Below the pieces are notes generated by a model that was not told the DNA's origin, did no database searches, and worked only from the letters and a program-made list of their open reading frames with translations. From assembly GCF_946885955.1 (NCBI RefSeq), contig NZ_CAMPHI010000011.1, positions 1 through 64,000 on the forward strand: DNA of 64,000 nt, in the 5' to 3' direction. Below, one piece after another: positions 33,108-44,249 of this stretch. Source of the DNA: an uncultured Pseudomonas sp. GTDB taxonomy: Bacteria > Pseudomonadota > Gammaproteobacteria > Pseudomonadales > Pseudomonadaceae. Made by a program: the position numbers and the translations under genes. The stretch's first letter is position 1, and each line of letters begins with the position of its first letter.

Positions 33108-33725
33108 ATGCCCATGCTGGACGATCTGCTCCATCGCATGCGTGGCTATAGCCCGCGCCTCCTGCACGCCGATTGTGCCTACCCCGAGGCGGCAGTGTTG
33201 GTTCCGATCACCCGTAGTGACGAACCGGAAGTTGTGTTGACGCTGCGCGCCAGCGGCCTGTCCACCCATGGCGGTGAAGTGGCCTTTCCGGGCGGGCGGC
33301 GCGACCCGGAGGACGCCGACCTGACGCGTACCGCATTGCGCGAGGCCGAGGAAGAAATCGGTCTGCCGCCTGGCCTGGTCGAAGTCGTCGGGCCCTTGAG
33401 CACGTTGATTTCGTTGCACGGTATCCAGGTCACCCCCTATGTCGGCCTGGTGCCCGATTTTGTCGACTACCGAGCCAACGACGGCGAGATCGCCGCGGTT
33501 TTCAGCGTGCCGTTGGCGTTCTTCCGTGATGATCCACGGGAAACCACCCACCGCATCGACTATTTCGGGCGCAGCTGGTATGTGCCGAGTTACCGTTATG
33601 GCGAATATAAAATCTGGGGTTTGACGGCGATAATGCTGGTCGAATTGGTCAATCTGATTTACGACGCCGATATCGATTTGCATCTGCCGCCGGAACATTT
33701 CATCAGGCCCGGCGAAAACGTCTAA
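33108..33725 (+). CDS. CoA pyrophosphatase-type Nudix hydrolase
   Basis: 205-residue protein. The sequence LRASGLSTHGGEVAFPGGRRD followed by a Nudix box (REAEEEIGL) carries the upstream signature typical of NudL/CoA diphosphatases, which cut CoA and acyl-CoA to 4'-phosphopantetheine and 3',5'-ADP. ATG 33108 is used; ATG 33114 (MLDDLLHRM) is equally plausible. It begins a forward run of four closely spaced genes ending in purT. Confidence 0.87.
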   Translation: MPMLDDLLHRMRGYSPRLLHADCAYPEAAVLVPITRSDEPEVVLTLRASGLSTHGGEVAFPGGRRDPEDADLTRTALREAEEEIGLPPGLVEVVGPLSTLISLHGIQVTPYVGLVPDFVDYRANDGEIAAVFSVPLAFFRDDPRETTHRIDYFGRSWYVPSYRYGEYKIWGLTAIMLVELVNLIYDADIDLHLPPEHFIRPGENV

Positions 33726-33746
33726 TCCTGTGAGTGAGGTATTCGA

Positions 33747-34271
33747 ATGAAATATCGCCTGGGCCAGTCCCGCGTCGACGCACACCCTGACAGCTGGATC
33801 GCCCCGAATGCCACGCTGGTCGGCAAGGTCAAGCTTGAGCCGGGCGCCAGTGTCTGGTTCAACGCCGTGCTGCGCGGCGACAACGAGCTGATCCATATCG
33901 GTGAAAACAGCAACGTGCAGGACGGCACCGTCATGCACACCGATATGGGCTTTCCGCTGAGTGTCGGCAAGGGGGTGACCATTGGCCATAACGCCATGCT
34001 GCATGGCTGCACGGTGGGCGATTACAGCCTGATCGGGATCAATGCGGTGGTGCTCAACGGCGCGAAGATCGGCAAGTACTGCATCATCGGCGCCAACAGC
34101 CTGATCGCCGAGGGCAAGGAAATTCCCGATGGCTCCCTGGTCGTCGGCTCGCCCGGCAAGGTGGTGCGCGAGCTCAACGAGCAGCAAATGAAAATGCTCG
34201 AAGCCAGCGCCGCGCATTATGTGCATAACGCCCAGCGCTATGCCCGCGAGTTGGCGGAGCAGGACGAGTGA
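33747..34271 (+). CDS. gamma-class carbonic anhydrase family protein
   Basis: 174-residue left-handed beta-helix protein with hexapeptide repeats throughout. The metal-binding histidines are in HTD and GHNAMLHGC, the pattern of YrdA/PaaY/CaiE relatives and gamma carbonic anhydrases. It may have carbonic anhydrase or thioesterase-like activity; sequence alone does not decide. Its stop overlaps the DUF1289 gene by four bases. Confidence 0.85.
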   Translation: MKYRLGQSRVDAHPDSWIAPNATLVGKVKLEPGASVWFNAVLRGDNELIHIGENSNVQDGTVMHTDMGFPLSVGKGVTIGHNAMLHGCTVGDYSLIGINAVVLNGAKIGKYCIIGANSLIAEGKEIPDGSLVVGSPGKVVRELNEQQMKMLEASAAHYVHNAQRYARELAEQDE

Positions 34272-34459
34272 GCGAGCAGGAACGCCCGGTCGCTTCGCCC
34301 TGTGTGCATGTCTGTGCATTGGACGACGAGGATATCTGTATCGGCTGTCAGCGTAGCGTAGCGGAGATCACCCGCTGGAGCCGTATGGACAATGCCGAGC
34401 GTCGTCAGGTGCTGCGCCTCTGCCATGTGCGGGCCGAGGCCAAAGGCGTGTTGCTGTAA
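34268..34459 (+). CDS. DUF1289 family small protein
   Basis: 63 residues with a conserved pattern of cysteines ([21 protein letters not shown]) and [17 protein letters not shown], the DUF1289 signature. A metal-binding role, perhaps Fe-S or zinc, is likely from the cysteines but unproven. The GTG start overlaps the upstream stop (GTGA), so it is translationally coupled to the carbonic anhydrase-like gene. Confidence 0.85.
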   Translation: MSEQERPVASPCVHVCALDDEDICIGCQRSVAEITRWSRMDNAERRQVLRLCHVRAEAKGVLL

Positions 34460-34501
34460 GTCCTTCCATTCTGTAAATCCCCCTGTGCTCGAGGAATACC
34501 T

Positions 34502-35683
34502 ATGTCCCGTATCGGAACCCCTTTGTCGCCGAGCGCGACCCGCGTGTTGCTGTGTGGTGCCGGCGAGCTGGGCAAGGAACTGGTAATCGAGTTGCAACGC
34601 CTCGGTGTCGAAGTCATCGCCGTCGATCGTTACGCCAATGCCCCGGCAATGCAGGTCGCGCACCGCAGCCATGTGCTCGATATGCTCGACGGTGCGGCGT
34701 TGCGCGCGGTGATCGAGCAGGAACAACCGCATTACATAGTGCCGGAGATCGAGGCCATCGCCACCGCCACCCTGGTCGAGCTGGAGCGCGAAGGTTTTAC
34801 CGTGATTCCCAGTGCGCGGGCCGCGCAACTGACCATGAACCGCGAGGGGATTCGTCGCCTGGCGGCGGAGGAGCTGGGCTTGCCGACCTCGCCCTACCGC
34901 TTCGCCGATTCGTTCGAGGCCTGCCGTGATGCCGCCGGGGAGATCGGTTTTCCGTGCCTGATCAAACCGATCATGAGCTCCTCCGGCAAGGGCCAGTCGC
35001 TGCTCAAGAGCGCCGACGACCTGCAAGCCGCCTGGGATTACGCCCAGGCCGGTGGTCGCGCTGGCAAGGGCAGGGTGATCGTCGAGGGTTTCGTCGACTT
35101 CGATTATGAGATCGCGTTGCTCACCGTGCGCCATGCTGGCGGCACCAGTTTCTGTGCGCCTGTCGGGCACCGTCAGGTCAAGGGCGACTATCAGGAATCC
35201 TGGCAGCCGCAGCCGATGAGCGCCAAGGCGCGTGAGGAGGCCGAGCGCATTGCGCTGGCGGTCACGGACGCATTGGGTGGGCGCGGGCTATTCGGTGTCG
35301 AGCTGTTCGTCAAAGGCGATCAGGTATGGTTCTGCGAGATTTCACCGCGGCCCCACGATACAGGTCTGGTCACCCTGATTTCCCAGGATCTGTCCGAGTT
35401 CGCCCTGCATGCGCGGGCGATTCTCGGTTTGCCAATCCCGCTGATTCGCCAGTTCGGTCCCTCGGCATCCGCGGTGGTGCTGGTCGAAGGCGTATCGCGG
35501 CAGGTTGCTTTCGGCAATCTGGCCGCCGCGCTGGCCGAACCGGACACCGCGTTGCGCCTGTTTGGCAAGCCCGAGGTCAACGGCCAGCGGCGCATGGGCG
35601 TGGCTTTGGCGCGCGACGAGTCGCTGACGGCGGCGCGCGCCAAGGCGACCCGTGCGGCACAAGCGGTGGTTGTCGAGTTATAA
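34502..35683 (+). CDS. purT: formate-dependent GAR transformylase 2
   Basis: 393-residue ATP-grasp enzyme that formylates glycinamide ribonucleotide using formate and ATP (an alternative to PurN). Motifs: [38 protein letters not shown], and [16 protein letters not shown]. The length and ends match the family. It is followed three bases later by an SGNH hydrolase gene. Confidence 0.96.
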   Translation: MSRIGTPLSPSATRVLLCGAGELGKELVIELQRLGVEVIAVDRYANAPAMQVAHRSHVLDMLDGAALRAVIEQEQPHYIVPEIEAIATATLVELEREGFTVIPSARAAQLTMNREGIRRLAAEELGLPTSPYRFADSFEACRDAAGEIGFPCLIKPIMSSSGKGQSLLKSADDLQAAWDYAQAGGRAGKGRVIVEGFVDFDYEIALLTVRHAGGTSFCAPVGHRQVKGDYQESWQPQPMSAKAREEAERIALAVTDALGGRGLFGVELFVKGDQVWFCEISPRPHDTGLVTLISQDLSEFALHARAILGLPIPLIRQFGPSASAVVLVEGVSRQVAFGNLAAALAEPDTALRLFGKPEVNGQRRMGVALARDESLTAARAKATRAAQAVVVEL

Positions 35684-35686
35684 GTC

Positions 35687-36430
35687 GTGAGCCGCTGGCG
35701 CGTGGCCACTTGGTGGCTAGGGTTCTGCCTGCTGCTGCCGGTATTGCTGCCTTTGGCACTGCATACCCGCCGGCATGCCTTGCGTTTGCCCGTGGCGGGC
35801 GGTGCACAGCTTGGCCTGGCGGGTGCCAATTGGCCCGGCGAGCCGCTGCGCTTGTTGGTGCTGGGGGAATCCACGGTGGCCGGTGTCGGTGCCGCTTCAC
35901 AGGAACAGGCCCTGGTCGGTCAATTGGCCCGCGCTCTGGCCAATTGTCAGCGGCGGCCGGTGGCCTGGCGCGCCTGCGGCGAAAACGGTATCACCGCAGC
36001 GCAGGCCTGGGAGCGCCTGGTGCCCGAGGTGGCGGGCGAGCCGGCGGATCTGGTGCTGTTGGTATTCGGGGTCAACGACAGCACCGGGCTCAGTTCGATG
36101 CGTCGCTGGCAGCGCGCACTGCGTAGCCTGGTCGCGCATTTCTCGGTTGGCGGGGCGCGTGTCGCGCTCAGTGCGGTGGCGCCGATGCAGCACTTCAGCG
36201 CCTTGCCCTGGTTGTTGCGCTCGATGTTGGGGGCGCGTGCCGCCATGCTCGATACGGCCCTGCGTCAGGTCGCCGCGGATTCGCGGGCTGAATACTGTCC
36301 GCTGCAGCTGCGGTTTTCCGCCGAGTACCTGGCGGCCGACGGTTATCACCCGTCGAGCGAGGGTTACCGGGTCTGGGCCGAGGGGCTCGCCGAGGCGCTT
36401 ATTCCTCGGCTGCTTCCGGCTGCGGCCTAG
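35687..36430 (+). CDS. membrane-anchored SGNH hydrolase
   Basis: 247-residue protein with one N-terminal hydrophobic segment (WWLGFCLLLPVLLPLAL), then SGNH blocks: LGESTVAG (Ser nucleophile), GENG, FGVNDST and DGYHPSSEGYRVW (catalytic Asp/His). An esterase acting in the periplasm is likely; the substrate is unknown. The start is GTG 35687, three bases after purT, so it is expressed with purT. Its last 32 bp overlap the end of the reverse-strand CorC-type gene. Confidence 0.78.
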   Translation: MSRWRVATWWLGFCLLLPVLLPLALHTRRHALRLPVAGGAQLGLAGANWPGEPLRLLVLGESTVAGVGAASQEQALVGQLARALANCQRRPVAWRACGENGITAAQAWERLVPEVAGEPADLVLLVFGVNDSTGLSSMRRWQRALRSLVAHFSVGGARVALSAVAPMQHFSALPWLLRSMLGARAAMLDTALRQVAADSRAEYCPLQLRFSAEYLAADGYHPSSEGYRVWAEGLAEALIPRLLPAAA

Positions 36431-37685
36431 TGCTGGCCTGCCAGGCCCTGACGCTTTTCACGCGGTTTTCCGAAGACTGCAGGATTTCCAGGCGATAAGG
36501 TCCGATCGCCAGGCACACAGCGCTGTCGGGAATGCTTTCCAGCACTTCGGTGATCAAGCCGTTGAGCGTCTTCGGGCCGTCGCAGGGCAGGTGCCAATCG
36601 AGCGCCTTGTTCACTTCGCGGATATAGGCGGCGCCATCGATCACCTGGGTGCCGTCTTCCTGCGGGTGAATATCCGGGCTGCGCAGCGCGCTTTGGTTGC
36701 TGAAGTCGCCGACGATCTCTTCGAGAATATCTTCCAGGGTGACAATGCCGATCACGTCGCCGTACTCGTCGACGACGATGCCGATGCGGCGCTTCTCCTT
36801 CTGGAAGTTGATCAGCTGTGTGGACAGTGGCGTGCTTTCAGGAACGAAATAGGGCTCGTTGCAGGCGGCGAGCAAGGCTTCCTTGGTCAGTTGGTCGTTG
36901 TTCATCAAGCGGGCGATCTGGCGCATGTGCACGATGCCTTCGACCTGATTGATGTCATGCCGGAACAGCGGCAAGCGGGTGTGCGTAGTGGTGGTCAGCT
37001 GGCTGATGATCGTCTCGATATCGTCTTCCAGGTCGATGCCGGTGACCTCGTTGCGCGGGATCATGATGTCGTTGACCGTCACCCGCTCCAGGTCGAGGAT
37101 ACCCAGCAACATGCTCTGGCGATTCTTCGGCAATTCGTGTCCGGACTCGCGCACCACGCTGCGCAGCTCCTCGGTGGTCAAACTGTCGTTATGCTTGCTG
37201 GCCGGGTCGATGCCGATCAGTCTGAGCAGGCCGTTGCTGATCCAGCCGAGCATGATCACCAGCGGGTAGAACAGCTTTTGCAAGAGCAGCAGCGGCAGGC
37301 TGAATGGGTAGGCCACTCTGTCGGGGTGCAATGCGGCCAGGGTTTTCGGCGTGATTTCGCCGAAAATCAGCAGCGCCAGGGTCAGGCCGATGGTGGCGAT
37401 GGCGATACCGGCTTCGCCCCACAGCTTGATCGCCAGAACCGTGGCGATCGACGAAGCGAGGATGTTGACGAAGTTGTTGCCGATCAGGATGGTGCCGAGC
37501 AAGCGGTCAGGGCGGCTGAGCAGATCGCTGACGCGCTTGGCGCCGCGATGCCCTTCCTTGGCCAGGTGGCGCAGGCGGTAGCGGTTGAGGCTGAGGATGC
37601 CGGTCTCGGAGCTGGAGAAAAATGCCGAGCAGGCTAATAGGAAGATCAGCAGCCCGAGCAGGAAACCTGGGTGTACGTTATCCAC
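36399..37685 (-). CDS. HlyC/CorC-type protein (CNNM/DUF21, CBS domains)
   Basis: 428-residue inner-membrane protein. A CNNM/DUF21 transmembrane domain (~1-190, three or four helices, SSSETGILSLNRYRLRHLA) is followed by two CBS domains (~205-330, with MIPRNEVTGIDLEDD and VVDEYGDVIGIVTLEDILEEIVG) and a C-terminal CorC_HlyC domain. It resembles YfjD; members take part in Mg2+/Co2+ transport or resistance. It is expressed just after the ypjD-like gene (10 bp). Confidence 0.88.
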   Translation of the reverse strand: MDNVHPGFLLGLLIFLLACSAFFSSSETGILSLNRYRLRHLAKEGHRGAKRVSDLLSRPDRLLGTILIGNNFVNILASSIATVLAIKLWGEAGIAIATIGLTLALLIFGEITPKTLAALHPDRVAYPFSLPLLLLQKLFYPLVIMLGWISNGLLRLIGIDPASKHNDSLTTEELRSVVRESGHELPKNRQSMLLGILDLERVTVNDIMIPRNEVTGIDLEDDIETIISQLTTTTHTRLPLFRHDINQVEGIVHMRQIARLMNNDQLTKEALLAACNEPYFVPESTPLSTQLINFQKEKRRIGIVVDEYGDVIGIVTLEDILEEIVGDFSNQSALRSPDIHPQEDGTQVIDGAAYIREVNKALDWHLPCDGPKTLNGLITEVLESIPDSAVCLAIGPYRLEILQSSENRVKSVRAWQASTRPQPEAAEE

Positions 37686-37695
37686 TGTAGATAGC

Positions 37696-38496
37696 CTAGA
37701 TGTGCAGGATGAATTCGCGAACCAGCTTGCTGCCGAAATAGGCCAGCATCAGCAGGCAGAAGCCCGCCAGGGTCCAACGAATGGCCTTGTGTCCACGCCA
37801 GCCGAGCTGGTGACGACCCCAGAGCAGTACGGCGAACACTACCCAGGCGAAGCAGGACAGTATGGTCTTGTGCGCCAGGTGCTGGGCGAACAGGTTGTCG
37901 ATATAGAGCGCGCCCGACAGCAGCGACAGCGACAGCAGCAGCCAGCCGGCCCAGAGAAAGCCGAACAGCAGGCTTTCCATGGTTTGCAGCGGTGGGAAAT
38001 TCTTGATCAGTCCAGAGGGGTGCTTGTGCTTGAGCTGATGATCCTGCAGCAGCAACAGTAGCGATTGCAGTACGGCGATGGTGAGCATGCCGTAGGCGAT
38101 GATCGACAGCAGGATATGTACGCGGATGCCGGGTTGTTCGGTGATCGGCTGGATGGTGCCGCTGGGCATGAACTGTGCGAGTAACACCGTCAGGCAGCCA
38201 AGCGGGAACAGCAGCATCAGCAGGTTTTCCACCGGCATGCGCAAACAAGCCAGCAGCGTCAGCAGGATCACCGCGAAGGCGATCAGGCTCGAGGCATTGA
38301 AGAATTCCAGGGTGAGCCCCGCGCTGCTGTGCATCTGCAGAAACAGACTGCCACCGTGAAAGAACAGGGCGAGGACGCCAAGCAGCGCCAGCAGGCGTTT
38401 GTCGGCTGTGCTGCGTTGGCTAAGACGCAGACCTTGGTAGATGGCGGCGCCCGCATATAGAGATGCGGCGGCCAGGCTGGGCAGCAATGGGAGCAT
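37696..38496 (-). CDS. CcsA/YpjD-family membrane protein
   Basis: About 266 residues with eight or so transmembrane helices and the CcsA/CcmC-type cytochrome assembly domain (HGGSLFLQMHSS, GIRVHILLSIIAYGMLT, LAHKTILSCFAWVVFAVLLWGRHQLGWRGHKA). The conserved histidines of the heme-handling WWD family are partly visible, but the WWD motif is not clear, so heme handling is not certain. ATG 38496 is chosen; a 14-codon extension to 38538 has no ribosome site. It is divergent from ffh, a common Pseudomonas and E. coli arrangement. Confidence 0.8.
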   Translation of the reverse strand: MLPLLPSLAAASLYAGAAIYQGLRLSQRSTADKRLLALLGVLALFFHGGSLFLQMHSSAGLTLEFFNASSLIAFAVILLTLLACLRMPVENLLMLLFPLGCLTVLLAQFMPSGTIQPITEQPGIRVHILLSIIAYGMLTIAVLQSLLLLLQDHQLKHKHPSGLIKNFPPLQTMESLLFGFLWAGWLLLSLSLLSGALYIDNLFAQHLAHKTILSCFAWVVFAVLLWGRHQLGWRGHKAIRWTLAGFCLLMLAYFGSKLVREFILHI

Positions 38497-38592
38497 AAAT
38501 CCTTGTTGGGCGGGCCCGAAAGGCGCTGAGTGTGTCATACAAGGTTATTTCACGAAAGACTGTTGGCGGTGTCGGTGCTGCGGACACTTCGC

Positions 38593-38598
38593 TATAAT
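38593..38598 (+). promoter_or_regulatory. -10 element upstream of ffh
   Basis: A perfect TATAAT lies 55 bp upstream of the ffh start. No good -35 is at the usual spacing, so only the -10 is claimed. Confidence 0.45.
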
Positions 38599-38653
38599 CC
38601 GCCGCCTGCTACAAGCCCATCCGTGGCTCCATTAGGGCCTGAAAGGAACGCGC

Positions 38654-40027
<1,374 letters not shown>

Positions 40028-40102
40028 AAGTAGTAGCTACAAGCCGCAAGCACAGGTGGTAGGGCAAAGCTTTGCGCTTGTCGCTTAAAGCTTGCGGCGG
40101 TG

Positions 40103-40148
40103 CTTTTGCGCAGCCTTTTCCGTCGTTCGGAAAAAGGCTTTGCAAAAG
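40103..40148 (+). terminator. long hairpin after ffh
   Basis: AGCCTTTTCCG (40112-40122) pairs with CGGAAAAAGGCT (40128-40139), extended by CTTTTGC / GCAAAAG outside. It lies between ffh and rpsP and probably ends the ffh message. The preceding bases contain CCGCAAGC / GCTTGCGG arms, related to the repeats at 47472-47619. A possible rpsP promoter (TTTGCA, 17 bp, TAGAAT at 40162-40167) begins right inside the end of the hairpin. Confidence 0.5.
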
Positions 40149-40240
40149 TACCGATAATCCTTAGAATATGCGGCCTTTCGGGCCCAGTGCCCTATGCGTG
40201 CATTTCAGTTTTGCAGCACCGACTACAGGAACGAAGTTCA

Positions 40241-40492
40241 ATGGTAACCATCCGTCTTGCCCGTGGCGGCTCCAAGAAGCGCCCTTTCTATCACCTCACC
40301 GTGACCAACAGCCGCAATGCGCGCGATGGTCGTTTCGTTGAGCGTATCGGTTTCTTCAACCCGGTTGCTTCGGGTGCCGAAATCAAACTGTCCGTAGACC
40401 AAGAGCGTGCCGCTTACTGGCTCGGTCAGGGCGCGCAGCCGTCTGAGCGTGTTGCTCAGCTGCTCAAGGAAGCTGCTAAGGCTGCTGCCTAA
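40241..40492 (+). CDS. rpsP: 30S ribosomal protein S16
   Basis: 83-residue S16 ([19 protein letters not shown]). It heads the conserved rpsP-rimM-trmD-rplS operon. The frame extends upstream into the intergenic hairpin but the family start is ATG 40241, after ACAGGAACG. Confidence 0.97.
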   Translation: MVTIRLARGGSKKRPFYHLTVTNSRNARDGRFVERIGFFNPVASGAEIKLSVDQERAAYWLGQGAQPSERVAQLLKEAAKAAA

Positions 40493-40498
40493 GCACTT

Positions 40499-41035
40499 AT
40501 GAGCATGACGCCAGCTCCCGCCGAGGACCTTGTAGTTCTCGGCAAGATTGTCTCGGTGCATGGCGTAAAGGGCGAAGTGAAGGTGTATTCCTTTACCGAT
40601 CCTTTGACCAACGTGCTCAATTACCCTCGCTGGACGCTTAAACGCGACAACGAGGTGAAACAAGTCGAATTGGCTGGTGGACGCTTGCAAGGCAAGGTTC
40701 TGGTGGCTCGGCTCAAGGGGCTGGATGATCGCGAAGTGGCTCGTACCTTCGCGGGTTTCGACATCTGTGTGCCTCGCGGTCAATTGCCGGAACTCAGCGA
40801 AGGCGAGTTCTACTGGTATCAGTTGGAAGGTCTCAAGGTCATTGATCAGGCGGGGCAGTTGCTCGGCAAGATCGACCATTTGTTCGAGACCGGCGCCAAC
40901 GACGTGATTGTGGTTAAGCCGTGCGTCGACAGCCTGGATGATCGTGAGCGTTTGCTGCCCTACACCGGGCAATGCGTGTTGGCGATCGACCTGAATGCTG
41001 GCGAAATGCGGGTCGACTGGGATGCGGACTTCTAA
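40499..41035 (+). CDS. rimM: ribosome maturation factor RimM
   Basis: 178-residue 30S maturation factor binding S19. [20 protein letters not shown] marks the N-terminal RimM domain and the PRC-barrel half follows ([16 protein letters not shown] near the C-terminus). The start is six bases after the rpsP stop. Confidence 0.96.
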   Translation: MSMTPAPAEDLVVLGKIVSVHGVKGEVKVYSFTDPLTNVLNYPRWTLKRDNEVKQVELAGGRLQGKVLVARLKGLDDREVARTFAGFDICVPRGQLPELSEGEFYWYQLEGLKVIDQAGQLLGKIDHLFETGANDVIVVKPCVDSLDDRERLLPYTGQCVLAIDLNAGEMRVDWDADF

Positions 41036-41037
41036 AC

Positions 41038-41781
41038 GTGCGCGTTGAAGTCATTACGCTGTTCCCGGAGATGTTTGCCGCAATCGGCGAATACGGCATT
41101 ACCAGTCGTGCGGTGAAGCAGGGGCTGTTGCAGCTGACCTGTTGGAACCCGCGAAGCTACACCACAGACCGTCATCACACCGTGGATGATCGGCCTTTTG
41201 GCGGTGGCCCCGGCATGGTGATGAAGATCAAGCCGCTCGAAGATGCTTTGCTCGATGCTAAGCAGGCTACAGGCGGTGCGGCCAAGGTGATTTACCTGTC
41301 GCCGCAAGGTCGTCGGCTGACGCAGTCGGCGGTACGCGAGCTGGCCAATGAGGATGCGTTGATCCTGATTGCCGGTCGTTATGAAGGCATTGATGAGCGC
41401 TTTATCGAAGCGCATGTCGATGAAGAGTGGTCGATTGGGGATTACGTCCTGTCCGGCGGTGAGCTGCCGGCCATGGTGCTGATCGATGCGGTAACGCGCC
41501 TTTTGCCTGGTGCATTGGGTCATGCTGACTCGGCCGAGGAGGACTCCTTTACGGATGGCCTGCTCGACTGCCCGCACTACACCCGACCTGAGGTGTATGC
41601 GGATAAAAGTGTTCCGCAGGTGTTGCTTAGCGGCAACCACGAACACATCCGGCGCTGGCGTTTGCAGCAGTCCCTTGGTCGGACCTGGGAACGTCGTGCT
41701 GATCTTCTGGAAAGCCGCTCGCTTTCTGGAGAAGAGAAGAAGCTGCTGGAGGAATACGTCCGCCAGCGGGACGATAGATGA
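41038..41781 (+). CDS. trmD: tRNA (guanine-37-N1)-methyltransferase
   Basis: 247-residue SPOUT methyltransferase making m1G37. It shows [43 protein letters not shown] and the knot loop with [15 protein letters not shown]. The start is GTG 41038, two bases after rimM stops; the longer frame would overlap rimM. Confidence 0.96.
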   Translation: MRVEVITLFPEMFAAIGEYGITSRAVKQGLLQLTCWNPRSYTTDRHHTVDDRPFGGGPGMVMKIKPLEDALLDAKQATGGAAKVIYLSPQGRRLTQSAVRELANEDALILIAGRYEGIDERFIEAHVDEEWSIGDYVLSGGELPAMVLIDAVTRLLPGALGHADSAEEDSFTDGLLDCPHYTRPEVYADKSVPQVLLSGNHEHIRRWRLQQSLGRTWERRADLLESRSLSGEEKKLLEEYVRQRDDR

Positions 41782-41824
41782 TGTATCGATGGCAGGCCTG
41801 GCCGGCTTGTCTTAGGAGCGCAGT

Positions 41825-42175
41825 ATGACTAACAAGATTATTCAGCAGATCGAAGCTGAGCAGATGAGCAAAGAGATCCCTACCTTTGCACCGGGCGACA
41901 CCATCGTCGTTCAGGTCAAGGTAAAGGAAGGTGACCGTCAGCGTCTGCAGGCATTCGAAGGCGTTGTTATCGCCAAGCGTAACCGCGGCCTGAACAGCGC
42001 ATTCACCGTTCGCAAAATCTCCAACGGTGTTGGTGTTGAGCGTACTTTCCAGACCTACAGCCCGCTGGTCGACAGCCTGGCTGTCAAGCGCCGCGGCGAC
42101 GTGCGTAAAGCCAAGCTTTACTACCTGCGCGACCTGTCCGGTAAAGCAGCACGCATCAAGGAAAAACTGGGCTGA
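41825..42175 (+). CDS. rplS: 50S ribosomal protein L19
   Basis: 116-residue L19 ([40 protein letters not shown]). Last gene of the operon; start preceded by AGGAGCGCAGT, with a strong terminator 16 bp after the stop. Confidence 0.98.
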   Translation: MTNKIIQQIEAEQMSKEIPTFAPGDTIVVQVKVKEGDRQRLQAFEGVVIAKRNRGLNSAFTVRKISNGVGVERTFQTYSPLVDSLAVKRRGDVRKAKLYYLRDLSGKAARIKEKLG

Positions 42176-42191
42176 TAAAGCTTCGGTTTTA

Positions 42192-42219
42192 AAAAAAGCA
42201 GCCTACGGGCTGCTTTTTT
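42192..42219 (+). terminator. intrinsic terminator of the rpsP operon
   Basis: A 12-bp stem (AAAAAAGCAGCC / GGCTGCTTTTTT, loop TACG) running into a T-tract. Confidence 0.9.
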
Positions 42220-42288
42220 CGTTTTGGCGTCAGGCTGGCGCACGGCGTATAAGGCGCTTCGCAGCGAACCGCCAACGTAGCGCCATGT

Positions 42289-44109
42289 TTATGCCGCCGC
42301 GGATGCTTGCACCGGATTGGCCTCGACCAACGCGACCAGGGTCCAGCCGGTTTGCGGCTGCAGCTGTTCTTCCGGCGTTGCGACGTGCACGCGGCCTTCG
42401 CGGTCGCGGGCGAACAGCAGGGTCGCGCGCTGGCCGTGCAGGGCCTGGTAATCGCTCCAGGAAAAGCCGTCGGTCAGCGTCGTGCTGTAGATTTGCGCGC
42501 CCTGGGCCAGGCGACTGGCGGCTTGCGGATAGGTCAGTACCTGGCTGCCGAGTGGTCGGCCACGATGCTCGTCGCTGGCGCGATGCTTGTCGGTGCGTCG
42601 GCTTTCCTGGCCGCTAGCCAGGCTGAACAAACGCTGGCTGCCGAATTCGTGGCGAAAGCGCATGCTCGCCAGGGTGTTCAATTCGCCGGCCGGCGACAGC
42701 GCCAGCAGGTGCCCAAGGCCAATCAGGTCTAGATGGGCTTCGGCATGCTGCGAAGCGGGATTGCCGAAGTAGGTCGGCAGATTGTCCATGCGGGCCGCAC
42801 GAATATTCTCCCAGCTCGAATCGGTCAGCAGTACGCGGCAGCCGAGTTGCTGCAGAGCTTTGCCGATCTCCCGGGCAATGCTGTTGGCGCCGACGATGAG
42901 AAAACCGCTGGGCGCCGGTTCGGCGACCTTCAACAGTCTGGCCAGGGGGCGTGCCGTGGCGCTTTGCAACACCACGGTGCCGATGATCACCGCAAAGGTC
43001 AGTGGTACCAGCAGCTGCGCACCATCATGGCCGGCCTCACCGAGGCGGATGGCGAATATCGCCGACACTGCGGCGGCGACGATGCCGCGTGGCGAAATCC
43101 AGGCGAGCAGGGCTCGTTCGCGCCAGTTGAGGCTCGAACCGAACGTGGACAGGGCCACGTTCAATGGCCTGGCGACGAACTGGATCACCGCCAGCAGCAA
43201 CAGCACCGCCGGGCCCAGGGCGAGCAGGGCGTTCAGGTCGAGGCGCGCGGCGAGCAGAATGAACAGCCCGGAAATCAGCAGGACGCTGAGGTTTTCCTTG
43301 AAGTGCAGGATGTGTCGGACATCGACGCCTTTCATGTTGGCCAGCCACATGCCCATCAGGGTTACGGCGAGCAGCCCGGATTCGTGCATGATTTCGTTTG
43401 AGGCGATGAAGATGCCAAGTACGGTGGCCAGTACCGCGAGGTTGTGCAGGTAGTCCGGCAGCCATTGGCGGCGCAGTACCTGGCCCAGCGTCCAGCCGCC
43501 GGCAACGCCGCACAGGCTGCCGCAGAGGATCACGCCGGCGAAGGTGCCGAGGCTGTGCTGCCAGCCGCTGCCGTCGGCGTTGGCGATGATGAAGCTGTAC
43601 ACCACGACCGCCAGCAGTGCGCCTATGGGGTCGATGACGATGCCTTCCCAGCGCAGGATATTGGCGATCGAAGCCTTGGGCCGGACCACTCGCAGCATCG
43701 GCACTATTACCGTCGGCCCGGTGACCAGGGTCAGGGTGCCGAACAGCAATGCCATGTCCCAGGAAAAATCCAGCAGGTAATGGGTGGTGGCGGCGATCAC
43801 GCCCCAGGTGGACAGGGCGCCGATCGTCACCATGCGCCTGACCACGCTGCCGATTTCCCGCCATTCGGACAAATGCAGGGTCAGGCTGCCCTCGAACAGA
43901 ATCAAGGCCACCGACATCGACACCATTGGGAACAGCAGTGGGCCGAACAGTGCCTGGGGGTCGAGCCAGCCCAGAAGTGGGCCGGCCAGGATGCCGCCGA
44001 GCAGCAGGAACAGGATTGCCGGCAGGCGCAAGCGCCAGGCCAGCCATTGGCAGGCCAGCGAGGCGGTGCCGATGGCGGCGAAGGCGAGAAGGATGTACTG
44101 CTCGTTCAT
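42289..44109 (-). CDS. NhaP-type cation/proton antiporter with TrkA-N domain
   Basis: 606-residue CPA-family transporter. About 12 transmembrane helices (residues ~5-400) include the GTLTLVTGPTVIVPML and GIVIDPIGALLAV stretches that carry the transport aspartate region, and ISPRGIVAAAVSA. A cytoplasmic nucleotide-binding RCK/TrkA-N domain follows (FLIVGANSIAREIGKALQQLG, ~405-510), suggesting regulation by NAD(H) or similar. It exchanges Na+ or K+ for H+. ATG 44109 follows AAAAGGAC. Confidence 0.88.
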   Translation of the reverse strand: MNEQYILLAFAAIGTASLACQWLAWRLRLPAILFLLLGGILAGPLLGWLDPQALFGPLLFPMVSMSVALILFEGSLTLHLSEWREIGSVVRRMVTIGALSTWGVIAATTHYLLDFSWDMALLFGTLTLVTGPTVIVPMLRVVRPKASIANILRWEGIVIDPIGALLAVVVYSFIIANADGSGWQHSLGTFAGVILCGSLCGVAGGWTLGQVLRRQWLPDYLHNLAVLATVLGIFIASNEIMHESGLLAVTLMGMWLANMKGVDVRHILHFKENLSVLLISGLFILLAARLDLNALLALGPAVLLLLAVIQFVARPLNVALSTFGSSLNWRERALLAWISPRGIVAAAVSAIFAIRLGEAGHDGAQLLVPLTFAVIIGTVVLQSATARPLARLLKVAEPAPSGFLIVGANSIAREIGKALQQLGCRVLLTDSSWENIRAARMDNLPTYFGNPASQHAEAHLDLIGLGHLLALSPAGELNTLASMRFRHEFGSQRLFSLASGQESRRTDKHRASDEHRGRPLGSQVLTYPQAASRLAQGAQIYSTTLTDGFSWSDYQALHGQRATLLFARDREGRVHVATPEEQLQPQTGWTLVALVEANPVQASAAA

Positions 44110-44249
44110 CAAAAGTCCTTTTGTGAGTCGTCTGCGCAATTTGCGGCTGCGCCGGCCTGGCGCCTGTGATCGTTTCGCCGGTTGCTCGGGCTGGTTATCG
44201 GGGGGCGGGCTGTGAAAGACTAGCCTGCCTGCCATCCCGATATAACCCC

